From Verrucomicrobiota bacterium (GTDB lineage: Bacteria > Verrucomicrobiota > Verrucomicrobiia > Opitutales > Opitutaceae): a stretch of DNA of 64,000 bases. Position numbers and translations under genes: made by a program. How positions within the stretch are numbered: position 1 is the first letter of the stretch; the number at the start of each line of letters is the position of its first letter. Shown here one piece after another: positions 16,107 to 24,000 of the stretch. The DNA lies in assembly GCA_023391285.1 (NCBI GenBank), contig JAEWBF010000034.1, positions 1 to 64,000 on the forward strand. Reading direction: 5' to 3'. The notes below the pieces were generated by a model, which was not told where the DNA came from, did no database searches, and saw nothing but the letters and a program-made list of their open reading frames with translations.

Positions 16107-17771
16107 TCAGCGGAAGGCGAGGACCTGTTGCTTGGTCAAGTCACTCCAAGCGGCGCGATAAAGTAGGCGCCGCAGCTCGGGTGAGAGGCCGGGAATTAGC
16201 ACGGCCGCGTGGTAGTCGCGGTAGCGGTCCCAGGCTTCCTGTTTTCGGTAGGAGCGATCGAATTCGGCGGCGAGACGGTCGATGTCTCTGGCTGAGCTTT
16301 GCGCGCCGGCGGGTGCGATCGCGCGGAGATCGCGGCGCAAGGCGTCCATTTCTTGAGAAAGGTCGGTGTAGCGGCCGGCGATCGAGGCGTTGAACAATTC
16401 GATATCGGAGAGGACGCGCTCGCGTTTCTGCGAAGACACCTGGGGAGACGGAGGGCCATCGACCGACAAGGCGAGACCGTGGCCGCGACGAACGATTTTT
16501 ATGTGTTCCCCGGGAAGCTCGGTTTGCAGCTGTTTCAAGCGGGCGATCAGCTCGCGTTGCAGGGCTGCCTTGCGGGTGGTGGCGTGACCAACGCGTTCGG
16601 TGAGTTCGCTCGACAGCGTTGGACCGGATGGCGCATCGGGATATGGGATGCGGGCGAATTCCTGGCGAATCTCTTCGGCGAGACGGTGGAGCTCGGCGAA
16701 GGCGGGGGCTTGTTCGCGGGCGAGCTGGGCGAGGTGCTCGGCGCGAGAGCCAGCAAACTTGAATTGGTGACTGTCGAGCGCGCTCTGGAGTTCGGATTTG
16801 AGGAGGGTTTTCTGTGCGGTGAAACGCTGGATTTTCTCGGAGAGAGTTGCGGGGAGATCGGCGGGAAAACGGATGCGCGACGTGGATGGAAGGAAAAAAA
16901 TGTGGTCCGTGGGCGAGGCGTCCTTGGCGGCAACCGGTGGATGGGCGCGGGCGCGTTGTTCCATCGTCATCTCGTGGAGCAGGAGCCGCTGATCCGCGGA
17001 GAAGCCGGCGTAGAATTGTGCGCCGAGAAGAGGGAGGATGTAGGCGAAGGAGCCAGGGCGCGCAGCGTCGCGTGACCAATCGGCGGATCGGGCGAGATCG
17101 AAGGCCGAGGCTCCGAAGCGAAAGAAGCCCGGCGAGGTGAGATCGGCGCGGATGGCTTCAGCTTCCGCTTCGAGGGCGGAGGCGCGGTGCGTGTGAGCGG
17201 ATGAAAAGTCGCGGAGGGTTTCGGTGCGGCGCGGCTCGGGTAGGTTTTTGGTGCGATCGAGGAGCGTGCGGAGTTCGGTGACGAGATGGTCGCGCTCAGA
17301 ACGGTAGCGGTTGATCCGATCGGTGCGCTCGTCGGACAGCAGACGCGAGTCGAGCATCTGCCCGTAAGGCATGTAGAACGTCTCGGCGGCGAAATCGAGA
17401 AGGCCTTCAGGAACCTTCGGCGAGAGCGGACGTGCGCGCGGAGGAACAGGTTCGGCGAGTGCAGGGGGAGATGGGGGAACGAAGTGGTGTGAAAACGGGT
17501 TTTCGTCGAGGAACATGACCCAGCGCTGGCGCGGATCGACTTCGAGCAAACCGACGTCGGGTCGGTCCCATGGCGACGAGTTATCGACGTGCTGCTTCCA
17601 AGGAACGAATGCCTGACCAGTGGTGGTGAAAGACGTGTTAGACGGCGCCGGTGTCGACGCGGGCGCGGGAGCAGGGGTTGGCGCGGAGCCGGATGAAGAG
17701 ACGGTGCCGCGCACGGGCACGACTGCCGTCAGGGGGAAGACGATGAGAAGACAAAGCCGGGCTTGCATCAT
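16107..17771 (-). CDS. Secreted protein of unknown function with coiled-coil segments
   Basis: The 554-residue protein has a hydrophobic signal segment (about residues 5-22), then a Pro/Ala/Ser linker. The rest is rich in charged helices with coiled-coil character (about 150-240, 330-400 and 420-520). No catalytic motif is visible and I do not recognise the family. Aromatic/proline segments such as PWKQHVDNSSPW and FLDENPFSHHF lie near the N-terminus. The histidine kinase gene starts five bases after its stop, so the product is a candidate periplasmic partner or sensor accessory of that kinase. Either of the two adjacent initial Met codons could be the start. Confidence 0.78.
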   Translation of the reverse strand: MMQARLCLLIVFPLTAVVPVRGTVSSSGSAPTPAPAPASTPAPSNTSFTTTGQAFVPWKQHVDNSSPWDRPDVGLLEVDPRQRWVMFLDENPFSHHFVPPSPPALAEPVPPRARPLSPKVPEGLLDFAAETFYMPYGQMLDSRLLSDERTDRINRYRSERDHLVTELRTLLDRTKNLPEPRRTETLRDFSSAHTHRASALEAEAEAIRADLTSPGFFRFGASAFDLARSADWSRDAARPGSFAYILPLLGAQFYAGFSADQRLLLHEMTMEQRARAHPPVAAKDASPTDHIFFLPSTSRIRFPADLPATLSEKIQRFTAQKTLLKSELQSALDSHQFKFAGSRAEHLAQLAREQAPAFAELHRLAEEIRQEFARIPYPDAPSGPTLSSELTERVGHATTRKAALQRELIARLKQLQTELPGEHIKIVRRGHGLALSVDGPPSPQVSSQKRERVLSDIELFNASIAGRYTDLSQEMDALRRDLRAIAPAGAQSSARDIDRLAAEFDRSYRKQEAWDRYRDYHAAVLIPGLSPELRRLLYRAAWSDLTKQQVLAFR

Positions 17772-17997
17772 GGATGCCGATGAGATGCGGAGCGCGTGCC
17801 AAGAACAGCGCCGAGGCGTGAGACTTATTTGTAATCAGCGATTTGGGGCGCGCGATTGCCGTGCGCCGTCGCGGGCGGAGATTCGCGATTGGGGGAAGCT
17901 AACCCGAGAGGCCGGAAGGATGGGCGAAGGTTTGGGGGAATGAAACCAACGGTTGTTGCTGGCTTGAAGGGCGGTGTGAGCGGGATGAAGGGGGAGG

Positions 17998-18021
17998 GTT
18001 ACGCGCGAGCGCGCAACCTAC
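17998..18021. repeat. Dispersed hairpin whose CCTAC flank holds the stop codon of the NtrC gene
   Basis: GTTACGCGC and GCGCGCAAC (17998-18017) form a stem with one mismatch. The flank CCTAC (18017-18021) contains CTA at 18018-18020, read on the minus strand as the TAG stop of the NtrC-type regulator. It shares about 20 bases with the copy at 28765. The rest of the gap back to 17772 holds no gene I can support. Confidence 0.7.
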
Positions 18022-19403
18022 TGCTTAAGACGGTAACGGAGGAATTCACGGGTGACGCCGAGGCGGCGGGCGGCGGCGGAGACGTTTTGATTGGTTTCGC
18101 GAAGAGCGTCGGCGATGAGTTCGTCGATCATCTGGTCGAGGACGAAGCCTTCCTCGGGGAGTCGCCAGGCGGGGTTGCGCCAGGAGGCGGCGGACGCGGG
18201 GATGAAGCCCGGTGAGAGGTGGGCGAAGTCGAGTTGATTGCCGGTGGCGAAGATGACGGCGCGTTCGATCTCGTGCGCGAGCTCGCGGATGTTGCCGGGC
18301 CAGGGTTGGGCGAGGAGGCGGGATTCGCCGGCGGCAGAGATCGCGAGATGCTTCAGGCGGTGGCGGGCTGCGATTTGAGCGAGGAGATGGCGGGCGAGGT
18401 GAAGGATGTCGGTGCCGCGTTCGCGGAGCGGCGGGAGGGTGAGACGGAGGAGGTTGAGGCGGTGGTAGAGGTCTTCGCGGAAAGTATTTTGTTTAACGAG
18501 ATCAGCGAGTGGGCGGTTGGTGGCGGCGATGAGACGGACGTCGACGGGAAGTTCGCGCGTGCCGCCGAGGCGGCGGATGGTGGCGTCTTCGATCGCGGTG
18601 AGAAGTTTCGCCTGCGTGCCGGCGGAGAGCGTGCCGATTTCGTCGAGAAAAAGTGTGCCGCCATCGGCGGCTTCGAAGAGGCCGATGCGTCCGCGTTTGG
18701 CGTCGGTGAACGCGCCGCGCTCGTGGCCGAAGAGTTCGGATTCGGCGAGGGTGTCGGGGAGCGCGGCGCAGTTGACGGAGATGAAAGGCCGGTCGGCGCG
18801 GGGGCCGGAGCGATGGAGCCAGCGGGCGAGGGCGGTTTTGCCGGTGCCGGTTTCGCCTTCGAGGAGGATGGGCGGCAGGCGGTGTTCGAGGCGGCGGTCG
18901 GTGGCGAGGATGGTGTCGAGTTGCGTGCGGAGTGCGCGAAGGGATTCGCCGAAGAAGAGATCGGAAGAGGACGCGGTGGATTGGGCGGTGCGATGTTCTT
19001 CGCGGCGGGCGGCTCGGCGGGTGGCGTGGCAACGGGCGAACGCGAGCGGGAGTTCGTCGGGTTCGAACGGCTTCGTGAGATAATCGCCGGCGCCGTGGCG
19101 CATGGCTTCGACGGCTTCCTTCACGCCGCCGAAAGCGGTCATGACGACGACGGCGGTGTTTTCGGAGAACGCGTTTTCGCGGAGAAGATCGAGGACGTCG
19201 CCGTCGGGGAGGTGAAGATCGACCACGGCGAAATCAAAACGCATGTTGGCCAGGAGCCGGCGGGCCTCATCGAGGCGCGAAGCTTCGGTGACGTCAGCGC
19301 CGTCGTGACGAAGGTGCGCGGCGAGACGTTTGCGGAGCGGGGCGTCGTCTTCGAGCAGGAGGATTTCGCAGCCGGGGGTGAGCGCGGGGGCGGCGTCGGG
19401 CAT
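18018..19403 (-). CDS. NtrC-family sigma54-interacting response regulator
   Basis: The 461-residue protein has a receiver domain (about residues 12-125) with phosphoacceptor Asp62 in VVDLHLPDGD, a AAA+ domain with Walker A GETGTGKT (183-190) and Walker B GGTLFLDEIG, and a C-terminal Fis-type HTH (NVSAAARRLGVTREFLRYRL). The sigma54-contact loop reads GAFTDA (about 230-235) instead of canonical GAFTGA. I believe this variant occurs in other family members, but it bears on whether sigma54 is the partner. The ATG at 19403 was chosen because the receiver domain starts about ten residues later. The secreted protein and kinase genes lie downstream on the same strand. Confidence 0.94.
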   Translation of the reverse strand: MPDAAPALTPGCEILLLEDDAPLRKRLAAHLRHDGADVTEASRLDEARRLLANMRFDFAVVDLHLPDGDVLDLLRENAFSENTAVVVMTAFGGVKEAVEAMRHGAGDYLTKPFEPDELPLAFARCHATRRAARREEHRTAQSTASSSDLFFGESLRALRTQLDTILATDRRLEHRLPPILLEGETGTGKTALARWLHRSGPRADRPFISVNCAALPDTLAESELFGHERGAFTDAKRGRIGLFEAADGGTLFLDEIGTLSAGTQAKLLTAIEDATIRRLGGTRELPVDVRLIAATNRPLADLVKQNTFREDLYHRLNLLRLTLPPLRERGTDILHLARHLLAQIAARHRLKHLAISAAGESRLLAQPWPGNIRELAHEIERAVIFATGNQLDFAHLSPGFIPASAASWRNPAWRLPEEGFVLDQMIDELIADALRETNQNVSAAARRLGVTREFLRYRLKQ

Positions 19404-19500
19404 GCGGGGGGGAGTGCGCGACGAGGGCGAACGGATTACAAATCGAAAATGCGTGACGGGAGTAACGGTCCGGGAGCGCGGGGTGCGGAGGGAATGAAAA

Positions 19501-19523
19501 AGCGCGGCCGGGTGGGCCGCGCT
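19501..19523 (-). terminator. Intrinsic terminator of the Gfo/Idh gene
   Basis: AGCGCGGCC and GGCCGCGCT form a perfect 9-bp stem around GGGTG. On the minus strand it is followed by TTTTTCATTCC. It lies 63 bases after the Gfo/Idh stop and before the NtrC-type gene start. Confidence 0.72.
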
Positions 19524-19585
19524 GAAGGGGAAAGATAAAGAGAAAGAGGAAAGAGAAAGATGGGGTGGAACGCGGGCGCGGCGTT

Positions 19586-20959
19586 TTAGGCGAAGGAGTA
19601 GTTGTAGGGTTTGCGCATTTTGCGCTTCAGGTAGCGGTTGGCTTCGCGGGCGTGGGCGCCGACGAATTTTTCCTTGTCGGAGTCCCACGTGAGCTTCTTG
19701 CCGGTGCGGAGCGAAATGGCGCCGAGGTGGCACATGATTGCGGAGCGGTGGCCGGTGACGACGTCGCAGATCGGGTCCTGGCGGGAGCGGACGCAATCGA
19801 AGAAGTTTTTCCAGTGGTCGTTGCTCTTGTAGAGACGCTCGGCGTTTTCGGGGAGCGGCTGGCGGAGGAGGTCGCGATCGCTGGCCTCGATGCTGTTGCG
19901 GTTGACCCAAATCCAGCCGTCTGTGCCCACAAAACGGATACCGTTGCGCTGGCCGTCCTTGTTGAGGATTTCGCCGTAGATGGAGTCGTCGGGCGTGGTG
20001 TGGATGTTGAGCTTCACGCCGTTGGCGTAGGTGTAATTGACGACGTAGCTGTTGTAGGCGTCGTAGCCGCCCGGGATCGGTTCGGCGAGGCGGGTGGATT
20101 CGACCTCGCGCGGAGCGACGAGACCGACGGCCCAATAGGCGATGTCGTTATGATGCGCGCCCCAGTCGGTCATGGTGCCGCCGGAGTAGTCATACCAGAA
20201 GCGGAACGTGCCGTGGCAGCGTTCCTTCATGTATTCAACTTTTGGAGCCTGGCCGAGCCAGAAGTCCCAGTTGAGGCCGGCGGGGACGGGAGAGGATTGG
20301 AAGGGGCCGCCGCGGAGACCTTGGGGGAGCCAGACATTGGCTTCCTTGAGTTTTCCGATGCGGCCGTTGCGGACGAGTTCGCAGGCGAGGCGGAAACGTT
20401 CGGAGCTGCGTTGTTGGGTGCCGGTTTGGAGAACGGTTTTGTTTTGGCGAACGGCTTTGATGAGGTGACGGCCCTCGTCGATGGTGAGCGTGAGGGGTTT
20501 CTCGGCGTAGATATCTTTGCCGGCTTTGGCGGCGGCGATGTTGATGATCGTGTGCCAGTGATCGGGGGTGACGTTGACGATGACATCGACGTCCTTGCGA
20601 TCGAGGACGCGGCGGAAATCGGAAAACGAGTCGGGCTTCTTGCCGTCGACGGTGAACTTGGTGACGGCTTCGGCGGCGTGGTTGTCGTCGACGTCGCACA
20701 CGGCGACGATGTTGCCGTGGTTCATGGCGTTTTGGCCGTCCCATTTGCCCATGCCGCCGCAGCCAACGAGGGCGATGTTGGGGCGATCGTTGGCGGAAAG
20801 TTTAGGTGTCGCGGACTCGGCGGCGAGGAGTTGGCGCTCGATGAACCACGAGGGAAGACCGGTGGCGGCGGCGAGGACGGCGACGCGTTTGACGAAGGAG
20901 CGGCGCGAGAGATGGAAGTGCGGGGTGGAAGAAGCGGAGGAGGAGTTGGGGTGGGTCAT
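19586..20959 (-). CDS. Tat-exported Gfo/Idh/MocA-family oxidoreductase
   Basis: The 457-residue protein starts with a Tat signal (SRRSFVKRVAVLAAATGLP, about residues 18-36). A Rossmann fold follows with IALVGCGGMGK and VCDVDD, then the family motif AEKPLTLTIDEGRHL with the conserved EKP lysine, and the C-terminal domain with GGTMTDWGAHHNDIAYW. Family members oxidise or isomerise sugars and cyclitols with NAD(P)(H). Exported Tat versions that carry their own cofactor are common in Planctomycetes and Verrucomicrobia. The substrate is unknown. It forms its own unit, with a terminator at 19501. Confidence 0.94.
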   Translation of the reverse strand: MTHPNSSSASSTPHFHLSRRSFVKRVAVLAAATGLPSWFIERQLLAAESATPKLSANDRPNIALVGCGGMGKWDGQNAMNHGNIVAVCDVDDNHAAEAVTKFTVDGKKPDSFSDFRRVLDRKDVDVIVNVTPDHWHTIINIAAAKAGKDIYAEKPLTLTIDEGRHLIKAVRQNKTVLQTGTQQRSSERFRLACELVRNGRIGKLKEANVWLPQGLRGGPFQSSPVPAGLNWDFWLGQAPKVEYMKERCHGTFRFWYDYSGGTMTDWGAHHNDIAYWAVGLVAPREVESTRLAEPIPGGYDAYNSYVVNYTYANGVKLNIHTTPDDSIYGEILNKDGQRNGIRFVGTDGWIWVNRNSIEASDRDLLRQPLPENAERLYKSNDHWKNFFDCVRSRQDPICDVVTGHRSAIMCHLGAISLRTGKKLTWDSDKEKFVGAHAREANRYLKRKMRKPYNYSFA

Positions 20960-21065
20960 GTCAGCGAGAAGTGAAGGACGGAAACGTCGGAGGAGAGGGA
21001 GGAGGAGGCAAGCGGGGGGATGCGGGGACGTGGTGGATCGTAATGGGGAAAGTGTGCCCCAAGAC

Positions 21066-21091
21066 GGCGGGTGGGGACAACCCGCCCTACC
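21066..21091. repeat. Dispersed hairpin whose CTACC flank holds the alpha-2-macroglobulin stop codon
   Basis: GGCGGGT (21066-21072) and ACCCGCC (21080-21086) form a 7-bp stem around GGGGACA. The flank CTACC (21087-21091) includes CTA at 21087-21089, the TAG stop of the alpha-2-macroglobulin gene on the minus strand. Confidence 0.7.
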
Positions 21092-24000
21092 TTTCGATCA
21101 CGAGGCGGCGGGAGTCGGAGTTGGCGGTGATTTCGGGGACATACATCGCGGAAGCGGTGACGGGGAGGGCGCGGAAATCGCCCGGGGTGACGGCGCGGAG
21201 GGCGAAGCGGAGTTCCCAGGTGCCGGCTTCGATGCGGTCGATAAAGAAGACGCTGCGGTTGTCGTGCTCTTCTCGATACAACGGGCGGCCGGAGTCAGCG
21301 GTGGTGGACGTTTTGTTTTCGTGGGTGGGGAGACGGACGAGGCGGGCGTCCCAGCCGCTGAGAGGATTGAGCGGTTCGCAGCCGGCGGGTTTGGGGACCT
21401 CGATCATGAGGTATTCCAGTTCGTTGGGGACGGTGAGGGTGATGCGGGCGGTGACCTGTTCGGTGACGCGGGCGGAGCCATGGGGGGCGAGGAGTTCGGG
21501 CGTGAGGCGGAGTTCGCCGATGAGGGTCGGCTCGGCCTTGTGACGTTCGAAGGTGCGGGACGCCGCGATGAGGTGGGCGGCGGATTGGACGCTGTCGCCG
21601 CGGGCCCAGGAGGAGGCGAGCGCGGTGGCGAGGACGGGGTTGCGGCCGGAGGTGTGGCGGAGGGTGAAGGTGTTTTCGCCGGGGCGGAGGGAGGAAGTCG
21701 GGACTTCGATGGCCGTGGGAGTTTGGAGCAAAGTGTCGGGCGAGAAAGCGATTCGACGAATTGGAGTCTGGTTGGCGAGGAGTTCGACTTCGCCGGAGGC
21801 GTCGAGGTTGCCGTGACGGACGAGGAAGGAGTTGAGCGCGAGGATCGCGAGAGCGGTGTCGCGTGTGCTGGACCAATGGGAACTCCGGCGGTTGAGGGCG
21901 AGCCAGTGGGCGGCGGGCTCGACGAGCGGGTTTTTCGGATCGAGTGTGAGGAGCGCGAGGAGCGTGATGGCGGTGGATTCGACGGCGCCCTCGGACGCGC
22001 GCCAGTAATTACGAGTAGCGCCCCAAAAGGCGGTGTTGCCGAGACCGGCGGCGGAGGCGCGCTGGACGCCATTGTCGAGATTGCGGAGGAGCGTGGCGGT
22101 TTGGTCGCGCGTGCCGAAGCGCGCGGCGGCGAGGGTGAGCCAGGCGCGGCCGGAGGCGGAGAGACGGTCGCGTTCGGCGAAGGCCGCGGTGAAGCGGGAT
22201 TGGAGGTCGGGGAGTTGAGCGAAGGAGGAGAGGTTTTCGAGACGGGCGAGTGCCGCGAGAGCGAAAGCCGCTGAGTCGTCGAAGCGCGTGGAGGAGTTGA
22301 ATGCGTGGATGAGGGAGCGGTGAGTTTTCTCGGCGAGTGTATCCGGAATTTCGATGCCGGCGTCCGCGGCGAGCGAGAGGCCCCAGGAGACGTAGGCGGT
22401 CATCCAGAGGTCGGGCGAAGCGCCGGGCCACCAGCCGTAGCCGTGCCATTGATGGGCTTCGTCGAGGCGGGCGAGGCTTTGGCGAATGACCTCGTCGAGC
22501 GAATCGAGCCCGGCGGAACGTTCGCGGCGCGTGCGGTCGGCGGCGGATTCGCGGGCGAGCATGCGTTGTTCGACGGCGGCGGGATCGAGGCCGAGGTCGG
22601 TGAGAGTTTGATGGACGACGACGGCGGGGAGGAAGCGGCTCATGGTTTGTTCGACGCAGCCGTAGGGAAAGTCGATGAGGTAAGGGAGTGCGTCGAGGAG
22701 GGTGAGCGCGTGGTTGGGCGAGAGCTGGACGGACACGTGGGTGCGTGCGGGATCGAGTGGCGACGGGAGAGCGAGCGTGAAGGAAATTTCGCGGGCGTCG
22801 GACGCGAGGCGGGCGAAGGCGGCGGTGTGTTGTTGGAGGCCGTCTTCGAGAATCGGCAGCGGGAGCTGCATGGCGTCGGACTCGGCGGCGGCGCGGGCGG
22901 TGAGGGTGAGTTGAGCGGTGCCTGGGGCGGTGGCGCGGAGCGACCAGGCGGTGGAAGATTCGGAATTTGGCGCGACGGTGGTGGATTGCGGTGAGAGAGG
23001 TGTGTCGGGTTTGAGCGGACCGGAGAGCGCGAGAGTAGCGTCGGCGGAGAGCGGAGTGTCGGTGCGGTTGACGAGAGTGGCGGACGGTGAGGCGGTGTCA
23101 CCGACGATGAGGAAGCGCGGGAGGTTGAGGCGGGCTTGGAAAGGCAGAGAGGTGTGCGCGTAAGTGTGGGCGGCACCGAAGGTGTTGCCGTCGGAGCCGG
23201 TGGCGTGGGCGTCGATGCGCCAGCGGGTGAGGTTGTCGGGGAAGTCGAAGGAGACGCGGGCTTCGCCGCGGGCGTCGGTGACGACGGAGGGGGACCAGAA
23301 TGCGGTGGAGGCGAAGCGGGTGCGGAGGTGGAGGGAGGGTGGTTCGACCGGAGGTTCGACCGACTGCTTAAAGGATTCCAGACCTACAATCTCGCTGGCC
23401 TGATCGCGCAAAAATGAATTCGAGCGCGAGCCAGCGAGCGTTTGGGCGGCCCTGTAGCCGCCTTCCGCGGCGCTGTTCACGGCGAAGGGCGAGAGGATGA
23501 TCACGTCGTCATCGATTTCGCCCGAGGGGTTGAGGAGGGCGCCGGGGCGGGGGTCGGTGAAGCGGGTGGGGACGTCGGTGGTGCCGGCAGACCAGCGGGA
23601 TTGGGCGGAGACGATTTGCGAGGCGCGGAGAAAGTCGGGGAGATCGGAGTCGATGGCGGCCGATTCCGCGGAGTCGGACGCGATGAGGGAGAGGACGGCG
23701 TCGTCGGCGACGGCGAGCGTGAGTTCGACGTTGGCGGCGGGCTGGCCGGAGGGCGTTTGGGTGGTGACGAGGAGTTGGGCGGGCTGGCCGGGACGTTGTT
23801 CGTCGGGAGTGGCGGTGACGGAGGTTTGGAGCAGGTGAGTTGTAGTTGAAACCGGGATACTCGTGGTGATGGAGGATTGGTTCGCGGCGGCCGCGGTGTG
23901 GTGGAACTCGACGGTGGCGGAGCCGAAGAGGGGCGGGAGGTTTTTGAAGGTGTGGACGGAGATGCGGTCGTTGAGCGCGGCGGCTTCGGAGACGAGTTGA

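Noticed and set aside
18219..19538. A 439-codon plus-strand frame opposite the NtrC-type regulator
   Set aside because: No recognisable domain; the minus strand encodes a complete receiver-AAA+-HTH protein with intact Walker motifs.
20568..22274. A 568-codon plus-strand frame opposite the alpha-2-macroglobulin gene
   Set aside because: The product is Gly/Glu/Arg-rich with no domain, a shadow of the high-GC coding strand.
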